Below, in pieces: positions 29,336 through 41,148 of a stretch of 64,000 nucleotides of DNA. Within the stretch, counting starts at the first letter, position 1. Each line of letters opens with the position of its first letter. The stretch is from Corynebacterium sp. NML130628 (lineage in GTDB: Bacteria; Actinomycetota; Actinomycetes; Mycobacteriales; Mycobacteriaceae): NCBI RefSeq assembly GCF_001875665.1, contig NZ_MLAL01000045.1, forward strand, positions 151,961 through 215,960. Direction: 5' to 3'. A model generated the notes under the pieces. That model saw only the letters and a program-made list of their open reading frames with translations, had not been told where the DNA came from and ran no database searches. The translations under genes and the position numbers were made by a program.

Positions 29336-31123
29336 ATGGCCGCAACCAACCAGGTCGACCCCCGCACCACGATCAACGAATACCTCCACCGCGCTGATTG
29401 GCGCATCAACGCAAACGCAAACCAGGACTACTCACTTGGTGGGATGATCCTCAACTCTGCCGGCAAAATCACCGCCAACTACTGGCTCGACGAAGTCTTT
29501 TCCAACGCCGCCGGAAAGGCGCACCGCAACGGCGACCTTCACATCCACGATCTAGACATGCTCTCCGGATACTGTGCAGGCTGGTCATTACGCCAGCTCC
29601 TCGAGGAGGGGTTCGGAGGAGTGCCGGGCACGATTTCCTCAACGCCCCCAAGGCATTTTTCTTCCGCGTGCGGGCAGGTGGTCAACTTCCTCGGCACGTT
29701 GCAGAACGAATGGGCTGGTGCTCAAGCGTTTTCGAGCTTCGACACGTATATGGCACCGTTTGTACGGCTGGATTCCCTGTCGTACGAGGACGTGCTGCAG
29801 CATATGCAGGAGTTCGTTTTTAACCTCAATGTCCCTTCCCGCTGGGGGACACAGACCCCATTTACGAACCTCACCTTCGACTGGACATGCCCGGAAGATC
29901 TCGCGGACCAGACCCCTTTCATCGGTGGCGAGCCGGTCGACTTCACCTACGGCGATCTCCAATTGGAAATGGACATAATTAACCGCGCGTTCATCGAAGT
30001 CATGTCCCAAGGTGACGCAGACGGCCGCCCTTTCACGTTCCCTATCCCGACCTACAACATCACAAAGGACTTCGACTGGGACTCCCCAAACGCGGAGGCC
30101 TTGTTTGCCATGACTGGTAAGTACGGGCTCCCGTACTTCCAGAACTTCCTCAACTCTGATTTGGATCCCGGCATGATCCGATCCATGTGCTGCCGTCTCC
30201 AGCTTGACCTTCGGGAATTACTCAAGCGTGGCAACGGCCTTTTCGGTTCTGCAGAACTCACTGGCTCCATCGGTGTGGTAACGCTGAATTGTGCGCGCCT
30301 CGGGTACCTCTTCCCGAACGACGAGGCTGCGCTGCTTCGCAGGGTTGATGAGTTGATCGAAGTGGCCGTCGATACGCTGGAGCGGCGCCGAGCGTTTGTG
30401 CAAGAGTGCTTCGACAAGGGGCTGTACCCGTACACGAAGCGGTGGCTCCCGGGCTTCGATAACCACTTCACCACTATTGGCGTCAACGGTTGCAACGAAA
30501 TGGTGCGAAACTTCACTGGGGACGCCTACGACATCACCGATCCTCAATGCCACGCGATGGTGGCGCGTCTGCTCGATCACATCAATGCTCGCATCACTGA
30601 AGCACAAGAACGCACCGGGCACCTCTACAACCTGGAGGCCTCGCCCGCAGAAGGTGCCACGTACCGATTCGCACGCGAAGACCGCGCGCGCTACCCCGGC
30701 ATTATTCAGGCAGGCACCGAAGAGCAGCCTTACTACACCAATTCCTCGCAGCTGCCGGTGGCGCACACGCCGGACCCCTTTGCAGCGCTCGCCGCGCAGG
30801 AAGACCTGCAAACCAAGTACACCGGTGGCACGGTACTACACCTCTACATGGGCGCGGCGATGTCCAGCGGTGAAGCTACCGCGGCACTTGTGCGCCGCAG
30901 CCTGGAGACGTTCCGACTGCCATACATCACCATCACACCGACATTCTCCATCTGTGCAAACCACGGCTACATCTCCGGCGAGCACCCAGAATGCCCGCAC
31001 TGTGGCACGACTACCGAAATGTGGACGCGTGTGATGGGGTACTTCCGACCCATGCAAAGCTTCAACACTGGTAAGAAGGGTGAGTTCGCTGAGCGCCACT
31101 ACTTCGCCGAAGCCTACGTCTAA
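29336..31123 (+). CDS. nrdD: Anaerobic (class III) ribonucleoside-triphosphate reductase
   Basis: Glycyl-radical enzyme that reduces NTPs to dNTPs without oxygen, 595 residues starting MAATNQVDPRTTINEY; the ATG has AGAAAGGAAG upstream. Family marks: HIHDLD near the N-terminus, MCCRLQLDLREL with the active-site cysteine, and the C-terminal RVMGYFRPMQSFNTGKKGE with radical glycine G568. The zinc site before it reads C540-x2-H543...C553-x2-C556, so one usual cysteine is histidine. There is no N-terminal ATP-cone, so allosteric activity control may be absent. It overlaps the activase gene by 44 bp if the longer activase start is used. Confidence 0.95.
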   Translation: MAATNQVDPRTTINEYLHRADWRINANANQDYSLGGMILNSAGKITANYWLDEVFSNAAGKAHRNGDLHIHDLDMLSGYCAGWSLRQLLEEGFGGVPGTISSTPPRHFSSACGQVVNFLGTLQNEWAGAQAFSSFDTYMAPFVRLDSLSYEDVLQHMQEFVFNLNVPSRWGTQTPFTNLTFDWTCPEDLADQTPFIGGEPVDFTYGDLQLEMDIINRAFIEVMSQGDADGRPFTFPIPTYNITKDFDWDSPNAEALFAMTGKYGLPYFQNFLNSDLDPGMIRSMCCRLQLDLRELLKRGNGLFGSAELTGSIGVVTLNCARLGYLFPNDEAALLRRVDELIEVAVDTLERRRAFVQECFDKGLYPYTKRWLPGFDNHFTTIGVNGCNEMVRNFTGDAYDITDPQCHAMVARLLDHINARITEAQERTGHLYNLEASPAEGATYRFAREDRARYPGIIQAGTEEQPYYTNSSQLPVAHTPDPFAALAAQEDLQTKYTGGTVLHLYMGAAMSSGEATAALVRRSLETFRLPYITITPTFSICANHGYISGEHPECPHCGTTTEMWTRVMGYFRPMQSFNTGKKGEFAERHYFAEAYV

Positions 31124-31751
31124 CCTCCCAGTGGCGGGGATCATTCCGTTCTCCGCCACGGATTGGCCGGGGCGCCTCACCGTCACTGCGTTCACGCAGG
31201 GCTGTCCGCTGCGGTGTCGCTACTGTCACAATCCGGCGCTGCAAGAGTTCACTCCGGGGGTTCATGAGTTCACAGAAGTGCTTGATTTGCTGCGAGCGCG
31301 CCGCGGCCTTATCGACGCCCTCGTCATCTCCGGCGGTGAACCGTTGGCATGCGCGGGCCTCGGCGATGCGATCGCGGCAACACACGACATCGGTTTCCCC
31401 GTCGGGTTGCACACCAGTGGCTATGCGCCCACGCGACTTCACACACTGCTTTCCGACGCCACTACCCGTCCCGACTGGATCGGGTTCGACGTGAAAGCGC
31501 TTCCGGAACACCTGCCGTCGGTCACCGGTGTATCCAACGCGGCTGCTGCCCGAATGTGGGAAAGCCTAGACATCGTGTGCAACGCTGCCAGTGATCACGG
31601 GATGGGGCTGCAGCTCCGTACTACGCTGTGGCCCGGCTCCGTGATTGAGCAGCACCTCGACCAGCTGCAAGACGCTGTTGCCCAGCGAGGTCAGGAACTC
31701 GTGCTGCAGTGGGCACGAGGGGTCAACTCCCAGGGTGTTTACAGCGCCTAA
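31080..31751 (+). CDS. nrdG: Anaerobic ribonucleotide reductase activating protein (radical SAM)
   Basis: Radical SAM activase that generates the glycyl radical on NrdD. The cluster-binding motif is CPLRCRYCHNP (CxxxCxxC), preceded by VAGIIPFSATDWPG typical of the family, with GGEPL following. With the GTG at 31080 the protein has 223 residues and overlaps nrdD by 44 bp; a GTG at 31131, 8 bp past the nrdD stop, would give 206 residues and starts right at the family's conserved N-terminus. Neither has an ideal ribosome site, so the start is uncertain. It ends 5 bp before a shared terminator. Confidence 0.9.
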   Translation: MSSLSATTSPKPTSNLPVAGIIPFSATDWPGRLTVTAFTQGCPLRCRYCHNPALQEFTPGVHEFTEVLDLLRARRGLIDALVISGGEPLACAGLGDAIAATHDIGFPVGLHTSGYAPTRLHTLLSDATTRPDWIGFDVKALPEHLPSVTGVSNAAAARMWESLDIVCNAASDHGMGLQLRTTLWPGSVIEQHLDQLQDAVAQRGQELVLQWARGVNSQGVYSA

Positions 31752-31756
31752 CGCAA

Positions 31757-31794
31757 AGCGCCCCGCCTCCCTCAATTCAGGGTGGCGGGGCGCT
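31757..31794. terminator. Bidirectional terminator between nrdG and rpoC
   Basis: AGCGCCCCGCC pairs with GGCGGGGCGCT, an 11-bp GC stem lying between the convergent nrdG and rpoC genes. Its T-runs are weak, which lowers confidence slightly. Confidence 0.75.
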
Positions 31795-31831
31795 GGTGCT
31801 GGGTAGCAGACCTAGCTACAAGCCAGAGTCA

Positions 31832-34800
31832 CTAGATCTGGTCGTACCCGTATTCCTCCAGTGGGACGGAGGCGCCGGTGTAGTCGCCGTAGGCTTCGTC
31901 GCCGTAGATACCGTCGCCGAAGGACGGGATCGAGTAGGCGGCGGAGCGGGCGGCTTCCGTCGGCTTCACCGTGATGTTGCGGTAGCGGGAAATACCGGTA
32001 CCGGCCGGGATCAGCTTACCGATGATCACGTTCTCCTTCAGACCAATCAGCTGGTCGGAACGCTTGTTGATGGCAGCGTCCGTGAGCACGCGCGTGGTCT
32101 CCTGGAACGAGGCGGCGGACAGCCAGGACTCGGTAGCCAGGGAGGCCTTGGTGATGCCCATGATCTCGGAGCGCATCTCTGCTGGCTCGCCACCGTCGGC
32201 GACGACTGCGGCGTTGACCTGGCGTGCCTCCGACAGGTCAACGAGCGTGCCTGGCAGGAACTCGGTGGTACCCGAGTCGATGACGGTGCCACGACGCAGC
32301 ATCTGACGGATGATGATCTCGATGTGCTTGTCGTGGATGGACACACCCTGGGTGCGGTACACAGCCTGCACCTCGTCGATGAGGTGCTTCTCCACACCAC
32401 GGCGGCCGAGGACCTCGAGCACGTCGTGTGGATCAGCAGCGCCGCGCAGGAGGCGGTCGCCCACGTTGACGTGGTCGCCTTCACGCAGGGAGCGCTCGAT
32501 CATCGCGTTCGGGTTGGACTCCATCGGGCGGCGGACCTGCGCCAGGCCCTGGCGCTTCGACAGCTTCTCGTAGACCACAACGTCGGAGCCGTCATCGGGG
32601 TGGATGGTGAGCGTCCAGAAGTTGCCTTCGTCCTCGAGGGTGATGGTGCCGGCCACGGATGCGATCGGGGCGCAGTTCTTCGGCACGCGGGCCTCGAACA
32701 GCTCCTGGACACGTGGCAGACCACCGGTAATGTCGCCACCGACACCACCCTGGTGGAAGGTACGCATGGTCAGCTGGGTGCCAGGCTCACCAATGGACTG
32801 TGCAGCCACGATACCGACGGCTTCGCCGATGTCGACCAGCTTGCCGGATGCCATGGACTTGCCGTAGCACTTCGCGCAGACACCGGTTGGGGTCTGGCAG
32901 GTCAGTACCGAGCGGACCTTGACTTCCTCAACGCCGGCGGCGACGAGGGCGTCGATACGCTCTTCCGAAAGCTCAGCATCGGCCTCGAGCACGACGTTGC
33001 CCTCGGCGTCCTTCGCATCGGATGCGAGGACGCGGCCAGCAATCGAAGTCTCGACGAACTCGTCGCGGACGAACTTCTCGCCAGCGAGCTGCGCGACAGG
33101 GACCTTGACGCCCTGGCGGGTGCCACAGTCATGTTCGCGGACAATGACGTCCTGAGCCACGTCGACGAGACGGCGGGTCAGGTAGCCGGAGTCCGCGGTA
33201 CGCAGTGCCGTATCGGCAAGACCCTTACGGGAACCGTGGGAGTTGTTGAAGTACTCCATCACTGTCAGGCCTTCGCGGAAGGAGGTCTTGATCGGGCGGG
33301 TGATGTACTCACCACGCGAGTTCACGACCATGCCCTTCATGCCGGCCAGGGTCCAGATCTGACGCATGTTACCGGCAGCACCGGACTTCACGATCATCGG
33401 AATCGGGTTGTCATCCGGGTACAGCGCCTCAACCGCTTCACCGACCTGGTTGGTGGCGTCCTGCCACAGCTCCACGAGACGGTCGTAACGGTTCTCCTCG
33501 GTCAGGGCACCCTTCTCCCAGTACTTGCGCTCGATTTCCTCGGCGCGCTGCTCGTACTGCTCAAGAATTTCCGTCTTGTTCGGAAGCACCAACACGTCAG
33601 ACATGGAGATGGTCACGCCGGAACGGGTAGCCCAGTAGAAACCGGCATCCTTCAGCTTGTCCAGCGTCTGGGCAACGGTGATCATCGGGTACTTCTCCAC
33701 CATCGACTGGATGATGTCGCCCAACAGCACCTTGCCGGAGCCACCGCCCTTACGGACCATGGCGCCTTCCTGGTACGGGAAGTTGAACGGAAGCAACTCG
33801 TTGAACATGATACGACCAAGGGTGGTCTCCATCATCCACGCCTGGCCCTTCGACCAACCCTCTGGGAACTGCTCCGCCTCGATCTCGCGAGTCGGACGCA
33901 GGTGATCAATGCGAACCTTGATCGGTGCCTGGAGGCCAAGCACGCCCAGGTCGTAGGCCATGATGGCCTCGCGGTAAGAGGAGTACACGCCCTTTGCTGG
34001 GCCGTTCTCATCAGCAGGAGTGAAGCGACCCTCGCCGCCAATCTCGTCCTCAGCCTTTTCCATGGTCAGGAAGTACAGGCCAGTCACCATGTCCAGGCGC
34101 GGCATCGCCAGTGGCTTACCGGATGCCGGGGACAGGATGTTGTTCGAGGACAGCATCAGAATGCGAGCCTCAGCCTGCGCCTCTGCGGACAGCGGCAGGT
34201 GGACTGCCATCTGGTCACCGTCAAAGTCAGCGTTGAACGCCTCACAAGCCAGCGGGTGCAGCTGAATTGCCTTACCCTCGACCAGCTTCGGCTCGAACGC
34301 CTGAATACCAAGACGGTGCAGAGTTGGTGCGCGGTTCAGCAACACTGGGTGCTCGGAAATCGCCTCTTCGAGGACGTCCCACACCTCAGGGCGCTGGCGC
34401 TCCACCATGCGCTTCGCCGACTTGATGTTCTGCGCATACTCGTTATCGACGAGGCGCTTCATCACGAACGGCTTGAACAACTCGAGCGCCATCAGCTTCG
34501 GCAGACCACACTCGTGCATCTTCAGCTGCGGACCAACAATGATGACCGAACGGCCAGAGTAGTCCACACGCTTACCCAGCAGGTTCTGACGGAAGCGGCC
34601 CTGCTTACCCTTCAGCAGATCAGACAGCGACTTCAACGGACGGTTGCCAGGGCCCGTAACAGGGCGGCCGCGGCGGCCGTTGTCGAAGAGGGCGTCGACA
34701 GACTCCTGCAGCATGCGCTTCTCGTTGTTCACGATGATCTCTGGGGCACCCAGATCGATCATGCGCTTCAAACGGTTGTTGCGGTTGATCACGCGGCGGT

Positions 34801-35830
34801 ACAGGTCATTCAAGTCCGAGGTGGCGAAGCGGCCACCGTCGAGCTGCACCATCGGGCGCAGCTCCGGCGGGATAACCGGGATCGCGTCCAGGATCATGCC
34901 GGCAGGATCGTTACCGGAACGCTGGAACGCAGCTACAACCTTCAGACGCTTCAGCGCACGGACCTTCTTCTGGCCCTTGCCCTCCGCGATGATGGTGCGC
35001 AGCTCCTCCGCCTCAGCTTCAAGGTCGAAGTTGCGGATCAGCGTCTGAATCGCCTCAGCGCCCATGCCGCCGGTGAAGTAATCCTCGTAACGGTCCACGA
35101 GCTCTTCGTAGAGGAACTCGTCGATAATCATCTGCTTCGGAGCAAGCTTCTGGAAGGTCGACCAGATCTCGTCGAGGCGCTCAACCTCACGCTCGCCAGC
35201 CTCACGGATGTGCTGCATCTCCTTGTCCGCAGCGTTCTGCACCTTCTTGCGGGCAGCGGCAGTCGCGCCGGCGGCCTCGAGCTCAGCGAGGTCCTCCTCC
35301 AGCTTCTGCGCACGCTCCGCAATCTCGGCGTTAGCGTCCTGCTCAACTTCCTTCTTCTCGAGCAGCATCTCCGCCTCGAGCGTCGACATATCGTTGTGAC
35401 GCGCCTCCTCATCAACACTGGTGACGATGTTGGCAGCGAAGTAAATGATGCGCTCCAGATCCTTCGGAGCAAGATCCAGCAGGTAGCCAAGGCGCGACGG
35501 GACGCCCTTGAAGTACCAAATGTGGGTCACCGGTGCAGCCAGCTCAATGTGGCCCATGCGCTCACGGCGAACCTTCGACTTGGTGACCTCGACGCCACAA
35601 CGCTCACAAATGATGCCCTTGTAGCGAACACGCTTGTACTTGCCACACGCACACTCCCAGTCGCGAGTAGGACCGAAGATGCGCTCGCAGAACAGGCCGT
35701 CCTTTTCCGGCTTCAACGTGCGGTAGTTAATCGTTTCGGGCTTCTTGACCTCACCATGCGACCAACGACGGATGTCGTCAGCAGTAGCCAGGCCGATGCG
35801 AAGCTCGTCGAAGAGGTTTACGTCAAACAC
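31832..35830 (-). CDS. rpoC: RNA polymerase subunit beta'
   Basis: The beta' subunit, 1332 residues. The N-terminal zinc site is [13 protein letters not shown]...CERCG, the catalytic magnesium loop [12 protein letters not shown] lies near residues 530-540, and the second zinc cluster appears as the [13 protein letters not shown] region with its earlier partner in VEDCGT-like form ([10 protein letters not shown]). It closely follows corynebacterial RpoC in length and ends [11 protein letters not shown]. It follows rpoB by 71 bp. Confidence 0.99.
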   Translation of the reverse strand: MFDVNLFDELRIGLATADDIRRWSHGEVKKPETINYRTLKPEKDGLFCERIFGPTRDWECACGKYKRVRYKGIICERCGVEVTKSKVRRERMGHIELAAPVTHIWYFKGVPSRLGYLLDLAPKDLERIIYFAANIVTSVDEEARHNDMSTLEAEMLLEKKEVEQDANAEIAERAQKLEEDLAELEAAGATAAARKKVQNAADKEMQHIREAGEREVERLDEIWSTFQKLAPKQMIIDEFLYEELVDRYEDYFTGGMGAEAIQTLIRNFDLEAEAEELRTIIAEGKGQKKVRALKRLKVVAAFQRSGNDPAGMILDAIPVIPPELRPMVQLDGGRFATSDLNDLYRRVINRNNRLKRMIDLGAPEIIVNNEKRMLQESVDALFDNGRRGRPVTGPGNRPLKSLSDLLKGKQGRFRQNLLGKRVDYSGRSVIIVGPQLKMHECGLPKLMALELFKPFVMKRLVDNEYAQNIKSAKRMVERQRPEVWDVLEEAISEHPVLLNRAPTLHRLGIQAFEPKLVEGKAIQLHPLACEAFNADFDGDQMAVHLPLSAEAQAEARILMLSSNNILSPASGKPLAMPRLDMVTGLYFLTMEKAEDEIGGEGRFTPADENGPAKGVYSSYREAIMAYDLGVLGLQAPIKVRIDHLRPTREIEAEQFPEGWSKGQAWMMETTLGRIMFNELLPFNFPYQEGAMVRKGGGSGKVLLGDIIQSMVEKYPMITVAQTLDKLKDAGFYWATRSGVTISMSDVLVLPNKTEILEQYEQRAEEIERKYWEKGALTEENRYDRLVELWQDATNQVGEAVEALYPDDNPIPMIVKSGAAGNMRQIWTLAGMKGMVVNSRGEYITRPIKTSFREGLTVMEYFNNSHGSRKGLADTALRTADSGYLTRRLVDVAQDVIVREHDCGTRQGVKVPVAQLAGEKFVRDEFVETSIAGRVLASDAKDAEGNVVLEADAELSEERIDALVAAGVEEVKVRSVLTCQTPTGVCAKCYGKSMASGKLVDIGEAVGIVAAQSIGEPGTQLTMRTFHQGGVGGDITGGLPRVQELFEARVPKNCAPIASVAGTITLEDEGNFWTLTIHPDDGSDVVVYEKLSKRQGLAQVRRPMESNPNAMIERSLREGDHVNVGDRLLRGAADPHDVLEVLGRRGVEKHLIDEVQAVYRTQGVSIHDKHIEIIIRQMLRRGTVIDSGTTEFLPGTLVDLSEARQVNAAVVADGGEPAEMRSEIMGITKASLATESWLSAASFQETTRVLTDAAINKRSDQLIGLKENVIIGKLIPAGTGISRYRNITVKPTEAARSAAYSIPSFGDGIYGDEAYGDYTGASVPLEEYGYDQI

Positions 35831-35901
35831 GTAAATTCCCTTTCACCTCCCCAACGACGGGGAGGATTGCAGTTGGATAGATTCTTTCGTTCGTTCCTGG
35901 C

Positions 35902-38900
35902 TTAGGCGGTGTCCGTCGCGGAGCCCTCGTCACGTGACAGGTTGATGCCAAGGGAGGAACCAGCCTGATCAAAGTCGTCGTCGTCGCCGTCGAGCTCCAT
36001 CGGGGTGCCGTCCGTCGAAAGAACCTCGACGTTCAGGCACAGCGACTGCAGCTCCTTGAGCAACACCTTGAACGACTCCGGAATACCCGGGTCAGGAATG
36101 TTCTCGCCCTTCACGATGGCTTCGTACACCTTCACGCGACCAACCACGTCATCCGACTTGATGGTCAACAGTTCCTGCAGCGTGTAGGCGGCGCCGTATG
36201 CCTGCATCGCCCACACCTCCATCTCACCGAAGCGCTGGCCACCGAACTGGGCCTTACCGCCAAGCGGCTGCTGGGTAATCATGGAGTATGGACCAGTAGA
36301 GCGAGCGTGAATCTTCTCGTCGACCAGGTGGTGCAGCTTGAGCATGTACATGTAGCCGACAGAGATCGGGTACTTGAACGGCTCGCCGGAGCGGCCATCG
36401 AACAGCGTGGTCTTGCCGTTCTCGTCGACCATGACGTCGCCGTCGCGGTTCGGCTTGGAGTTCGCCAGCAGGCCAGCGATCTCCTCGTTCGTCGCGCCGT
36501 CAAACACAGGGGTCGCGGTCAGCGACTCCGGTGGGACGTCGTACAGGTGCTCAGGCAGCGTCTCGAGCAGCTTAGCGTTCGCAGGATCGTCCGGGTTGAC
36601 CGTCCAGCCAGCCTTCGCCAACCAGCCGAGGTGGACCTCAAGGACCTGGCCAATGTTCATACGACGCGGCACACCGTGGGTGTTCAGAATGATGTCCACC
36701 GGGGTGCCGTCCGCCATGAACGGCATGTCTTCCTGGGGCAAAATCTTGCCGACGACACCCTTGTTGCCGTGGCGGCCAGCCATCTTGTCGCCGTCCTGGA
36801 TCTTGCGCTTCTGCGCAACGTAAACGCGAATCATCTCGTTGACGCCTGGCGACAGATCGTCGTCGTCCTCGCGGGAGAAGCGACGAACCGCGATGACCTT
36901 ACCAGTCTCACCGTGCGGCACCTTCAGGGACGTGTCGCGGACCTCGCGAGCCTTCTCGCCGAAGATGGCGCGCAGCAGACGCTCCTCCGGTGTCAGCTCG
37001 GTCTCACCCTTCGGGGTGACCTTACCGACCAGGATGTCGCCGTCGCGCACATCCGCACCGATGCGGATAATGCCGCGCTCGTCGAGATCCTTCAGCACGT
37101 CCTCTGACACGTTCGGAATCTCGCGGGTGATTTCCTCGGCACCGAGCTTGGTGTCGCGGGCATCAATCTCGTGCTCCTCGATGTGCACGGAGGTCAGGAT
37201 GTCGTCCTCAACCACGCGCTGGTTCAGGATGATCGCGTCCTCATAGTTGTGGCCTTCCCACGGCATGAACGCAACCAGCAAGTTGCGGCCGAGCGCCATC
37301 TCGCCGTTCTTGGTGCCCGGGCCGTCAGCCAGCACCTGACCAGCCTCAACGCGCTGACCGTGGTCGACGATCGGGACCTGGTTGTAGCAGGTGCCCTGGT
37401 TCGTACGCTCGAAGGTGCGCAGCATGTATGTGTCCTGGATGCCTTCGTCGTCCATGACGGTGATGAAGTCACCGGTCACGTTCGTGACGACGCCAGCCTT
37501 CGCAGAAATAATCGTGTCACCAGCATCGTACGCGGCACGCTGCTCCATGCCCGTGGCCACATACGCAGCCTCAGAGCGCAGCAGCGGCACAGCCTGCTTC
37601 TGCATGTTCGCACCCATGAGGGCACGGTTCGCGTCGTCGTGCTCGAGGAACGGAATCATTGCCGTTGCCACGGACACCATCTGGCGCGGGGAAATGTCGA
37701 GGTAATCGACGCCCTTCGGACCGACGACGCCGATGTCGCCGTCCTTCAGGCGGACCTCAATACGCTCACCAGTGAGGTTGCGGTCCTTATCCATCGGGGT
37801 GGCCGCCTGCGCGATTGCGTAGCGGTCCTCTTCATCCGCGGTCAAGTAGTGGACCGTATCGGTCAGCTTGCCGTCTTCGACCTTCTGGTACGGCGTCTCA
37901 ATGAAGCCGAACGCGTTCACGCGCGCGTAGGACGACAGCGCACCGATCAGACCAATGTTCGGGCCTTCCGGCGTCTCAATCGGACACATACGGCCGTAGT
38001 GCGACGGGTGGACGTCGCGAACCTCAATGCCGGCGCGCTCACGCGACAGACCACCAGGACCCAACGCCGAGAGACGACGCTTGTGCGTCAGCCCAGACAG
38101 CGAGTTGTTCTGGTCCATGAACTGGGACAACTGAGAGGTACCAAAGAATTCGCGGATCGCCGCGGAAACCGGACGGACGTTGATCAGCGAGGTCGGCGTG
38201 ATGGACTCCGCATCCTGCGTCGTCATGCGCTCGCGCACAACACGCTCCATGCGAGACAGGCCAACACGAACCTGGTTCTGGATCAGCTCGCCCACCGTGC
38301 GCAGACGACGGTTACCGAAGTGGTCAATGTCGTCCGTATTAATCGCGATGACCTCGCCCTCCGGGGAAGTCATTTCGGTCTCACCTGCGTGCAGGCGCAC
38401 CAAGTACTCGAGAGTGGTTGCAATGTCTTCCTCGGTCAGCGTCATCAGGCCGTCGTGGTCACCGCCCAAGCCGAGCTTGCGGTTGACCTTGTAACGACCA
38501 ACACGCGCCAGGTCGTAGCGCTTCGCCTTAAAGAACGAGTTCTCCAGCAGCGACTGCGCGAGGTCGCGCGTCGGCTGCTCACCCGGGCGCTGCTTGCGGT
38601 AAATCTCCAGCAGTGCCTCGTCGGTGTTCGCCACACCATCATTTTCGAGAGTGGACATCATGATCTCGGAGAAGCCGAAACGCTCCGTGATCTGCTCCGT
38701 CGTCCAACCAAGAGCCTTCAGCAACACCGTCACCGGCTGGCGACGCTTGCGGTCGATACGCACACCAACCGTGTCACGCTTATCGACGTCGAACTCCAAC
38801 CACGCGCCACGCGAAGGAATCACCTTCACCGCATGCAGCGGACGCTCCGTCGACTTATCGATCGTCTCGTCGAAGTACACGCCCGGCGAACGCACCAACT

Positions 38901-39399
38901 GCGAAACAACAACACGCTCGGTGCCGTTGACAATGAAGGTGCCCTTGTCCGTCATCAGCGGGAAATCGCCAATGAACACCGTCTGAGACTTAATCTCCTG
39001 GGTCTCATTGTTGATAAACTCCGCCGTCACATACAGCGGCGCGGAGTAGTTAATATCTTTTTCTTTACACTCGTCGATCGTGTCCTTGACATCTTCGAAG
39101 CGCGGCTCGGACAGCGTCAGGCTCATATTGCCCGAGTAGTCCTGGATTGGAGAGATCTCCTCGAGGATGTCCTCCAAGCCACTCGTGACACGCGCATCGG
39201 CGCCGCGAGCTTCCTGCTCACGCTCACGCCACTCCTGCGTACCAACAAGCCACGCGAAAGATTCAAGCTGTACATCAAGAAGACCCGGGACAGCGATCGG
39301 CTCTGCGATCTTCGCGAACGAATAACGTTCGGGAGCCCCGGGAATTTCAGCCATTGACATGGTCTGGTTTGAGACTGCCAAGTTGGGTCCTTCCAGCAC
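35902..39399 (-). CDS. rpoB: RNA polymerase subunit beta
   Basis: The beta subunit, 1165 residues, starting [21 protein letters not shown] as in other corynebacteria. The rifampicin region reads [18 protein letters not shown] then [14 protein letters not shown]; the residues usually changed in resistance (D429, H439, S444 here) are wild type, so it looks rifampicin-sensitive at those sites. The C-terminus is acidic. It begins about 200 nt after its candidate promoter. Confidence 0.99.
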   Translation of the reverse strand: MLEGPNLAVSNQTMSMAEIPGAPERYSFAKIAEPIAVPGLLDVQLESFAWLVGTQEWREREQEARGADARVTSGLEDILEEISPIQDYSGNMSLTLSEPRFEDVKDTIDECKEKDINYSAPLYVTAEFINNETQEIKSQTVFIGDFPLMTDKGTFIVNGTERVVVSQLVRSPGVYFDETIDKSTERPLHAVKVIPSRGAWLEFDVDKRDTVGVRIDRKRRQPVTVLLKALGWTTEQITERFGFSEIMMSTLENDGVANTDEALLEIYRKQRPGEQPTRDLAQSLLENSFFKAKRYDLARVGRYKVNRKLGLGGDHDGLMTLTEEDIATTLEYLVRLHAGETEMTSPEGEVIAINTDDIDHFGNRRLRTVGELIQNQVRVGLSRMERVVRERMTTQDAESITPTSLINVRPVSAAIREFFGTSQLSQFMDQNNSLSGLTHKRRLSALGPGGLSRERAGIEVRDVHPSHYGRMCPIETPEGPNIGLIGALSSYARVNAFGFIETPYQKVEDGKLTDTVHYLTADEEDRYAIAQAATPMDKDRNLTGERIEVRLKDGDIGVVGPKGVDYLDISPRQMVSVATAMIPFLEHDDANRALMGANMQKQAVPLLRSEAAYVATGMEQRAAYDAGDTIISAKAGVVTNVTGDFITVMDDEGIQDTYMLRTFERTNQGTCYNQVPIVDHGQRVEAGQVLADGPGTKNGEMALGRNLLVAFMPWEGHNYEDAIILNQRVVEDDILTSVHIEEHEIDARDTKLGAEEITREIPNVSEDVLKDLDERGIIRIGADVRDGDILVGKVTPKGETELTPEERLLRAIFGEKAREVRDTSLKVPHGETGKVIAVRRFSREDDDDLSPGVNEMIRVYVAQKRKIQDGDKMAGRHGNKGVVGKILPQEDMPFMADGTPVDIILNTHGVPRRMNIGQVLEVHLGWLAKAGWTVNPDDPANAKLLETLPEHLYDVPPESLTATPVFDGATNEEIAGLLANSKPNRDGDVMVDENGKTTLFDGRSGEPFKYPISVGYMYMLKLHHLVDEKIHARSTGPYSMITQQPLGGKAQFGGQRFGEMEVWAMQAYGAAYTLQELLTIKSDDVVGRVKVYEAIVKGENIPDPGIPESFKVLLKELQSLCLNVEVLSTDGTPMELDGDDDDFDQAGSSLGINLSRDEGSATDTA

Positions 39400-39598
39400 C
39401 TAAGGCGGACGCCGATCTCTACTCTGGCTCTGTAAAATCGGCGTTTCCGCTGGGTAAATTAGCATTCGGTCTGCTTCGGAATACCCGCCCCCAGAGACAG
39501 CAAAATCACCTTGTCAAGTCGACGTTTCGAAAGTTTTTCGACGCCGAAAAAGCAAGGCTGACATAGCGGACTGGAGACGGCTTCCAGTGCAACGAATA

Positions 39599-39627
39599 AG
39601 TTTACACAATCCACCCAATGTTGTAAA
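39599..39627 (-). promoter_or_regulatory. Candidate rpoBC promoter
   Basis: On the - strand TTTACA and TAAACT are separated by exactly 17 bp, about 200 nt before the rpoB ATG. This gives rpoB a long leader, which is common for this operon. Confidence 0.65.
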
Positions 39628-39693
39628 GGGCAGCACGAATCCCCCGAATCTTTGCCGTCGCCGGGAAGCTTAGCACTAAACGCGCACGCGACG

Positions 39694-40620
39694 CTAACGC
39701 CGACGCGGCCACAACGCGCCAACCAAACCAATCAAGGTCAACACCCCACCCAAACCAAGCACACCCCATGTAAAGGCCTGCTGCGTGGAGGGACCGTAGG
39801 CGCCGTCGAGAAGCGAGAGAAGCTCGACCGTCTGCTGTGCATCCATCGCCGCATCGTAGGAAACAATGCCCTGGACCTCATTGCCGTCGAGATCAGCATA
39901 ATAGTCGTTGACACGCTCCTGCATTCCCACGACCACGCCGGTGACCTGATCAACCAGCAACTCACGCTGCGCACTATGCGTGTAAAAGGCACGGACCGGC
40001 TCGCCGCCCTCCCCCTCGACAGTCAACGTATTGCGCATATCCGCGTAGCGCTGCGCCACATTCGTCGGAGCAACTTCCTGCCGGAACCGCAACACCGTGC
40101 GTCCCGCGACCGTCTCCTCCGCAACAAACTCCGCAGGAGCAGACCCACGCAACACAGGATCAAACACCTGGTACGTTTCCTGCTTCACCGGCGACGGCAA
40201 CTTCAACCAAGCCCCCTCCACCGGGACATCAACGGCCGGCATCGCCATCACAAGCTGCACCTTTGCCGGGCTCTGCGCCTCGCCCGTCTCACGGTCCACG
40301 GCGTACGTCCATGTGCTCGCACCGACAAGATTCTCAAAATCCGTGCCAGCATCCCCCGCCCGCAATGTATCCCCCACACGCACGCTGGCAGTATCCTTCC
40401 CCGCCGGGCTCTGCACCTCCATATGCAACTGGTGCACGACCGGCACAGACTCACCCTCACGGGTGCCTTCGGGATCCGACATTGTCAGCGTGACCGCCCC
40501 CAGGTCCAACGGCAGCTTCGCCCCCGAGTTCAGCACACGCGGGGCCAGCAACCCGCCCACCAACAGCGCGATACCGAGGCCCGCCAACAGCGAAGCAATG
40601 ATCCTGGATTTGGGCAGCAT
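39694..40620 (-). CDS. DUF3068 (PorA-family-like) membrane protein
   Basis: A 308-residue protein with an N-terminal membrane helix (about residues 8-28), a large extracytoplasmic beta-rich region and a C-terminal helix (about 283-303) followed by PRRR. This two-anchor layout and its content match the DUF3068 family of actinobacteria. The ATG at 40620 is chosen because a TAAAAT -10 lies 8 nt before it (40629-40634), suggesting a leaderless transcript; a GTG six codons upstream would fall within that promoter. Function unknown. Confidence 0.75.
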   Translation of the reverse strand: MLPKSRIIASLLAGLGIALLVGGLLAPRVLNSGAKLPLDLGAVTLTMSDPEGTREGESVPVVHQLHMEVQSPAGKDTASVRVGDTLRAGDAGTDFENLVGASTWTYAVDRETGEAQSPAKVQLVMAMPAVDVPVEGAWLKLPSPVKQETYQVFDPVLRGSAPAEFVAEETVAGRTVLRFRQEVAPTNVAQRYADMRNTLTVEGEGGEPVRAFYTHSAQRELLVDQVTGVVVGMQERVNDYYADLDGNEVQGIVSYDAAMDAQQTVELLSLLDGAYGPSTQQAFTWGVLGLGGVLTLIGLVGALWPRRR

Positions 40621-40628
40621 GGTGCGAA

Positions 40629-40634
40629 ATTTTA
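40629..40634 (-). promoter_or_regulatory. -10 of a leaderless promoter for the DUF3068 gene
   Basis: TAAAAT on - is followed by 8 nt and then the ATG, placing the transcription start at or next to the start codon. The -35 region is weak and overlaps the rplL terminator. Confidence 0.45.
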
Positions 40635-40647
40635 GCACACAACGAAA

Positions 40648-40685
40648 AACACCCCGCCTGCCACGGTAAGTGGCGACGGGGTGTT
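40648..40685 (-). terminator. Terminator of rplJL
   Basis: AACACCCCG pairs with CGGGGTGTT, with an inner GCCAC/GTGGC stem, and ends in TTTTT on the - strand just after rplL. Confidence 0.88.
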
Positions 40686-40712
40686 CGTCGAAAAGCTATG
40701 CAGCCTGCACGA

Positions 40713-41099
40713 TTACTTGAGGGTAACCTTTGCGCCAGCCTCTTCCAGCTTGGCCTTTGCAGCCTCTGCATCGTCCTTGTTTGCGCCCTCGAGGATAGCC
40801 TTTGGAGCACCCTCGACCATTTCCTTGGCGTCCTTCAGTCCCAGGCCCGGAACGAGCTCGCGAACAACCTTGATGACGCCGATCTTCTTGGCGCCAGCGT
40901 CCTCGAGAACAACGTCGAACTCGTCCTTCTCCTCAGCAGCTGGAGCATCGCCAGCAGCGCCCGGAGCAGCAGCAACAGCAACTGGTGCAGCAGCGGTAAC
41001 GTCGAAGACCTCCTCGAATTCCTTCAGGAACTCGGAAAGCTCGATGAGGGTCATTTCCTTGAACTGCTCAATGAGCTCGTCCTTAGACAGCTTAGCCAT
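40713..41099 (-). CDS. rplL: 50S ribosomal protein L7/L12
   Basis: Stalk protein that recruits translation GTPases, 128 residues. It has the N-terminal dimerisation domain ([20 protein letters not shown]), an Ala/Pro/Gly hinge (about residues 40-55) and the conserved C-terminal [26 protein letters not shown]. It follows rplJ by 49 bp and ends before a terminator. Confidence 0.98.
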   Translation of the reverse strand: MAKLSKDELIEQFKEMTLIELSEFLKEFEEVFDVTAAAPVAVAAAPGAAGDAPAAEEKDEFDVVLEDAGAKKIGVIKVVRELVPGLGLKDAKEMVEGAPKAILEGANKDDAEAAKAKLEEAGAKVTLK

Positions 41100-41148
41100 G
41101 GTGGCTTCCTTTCTATTGGTGGGCGGTTAGCCCAAGTTTGTAAGTGTG

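Noticed and set aside
31709..35905. A 1398-codon frame on + opposite rpoC.
   Set aside because: It mirrors the rpoC codons on the other strand; its composition is that of a codon-bias shadow.
36000..39399. Possible rifampicin-resistance changes in rpoB.
   Set aside because: D429, H439 and S444 in the resistance region are the sensitive-type residues.
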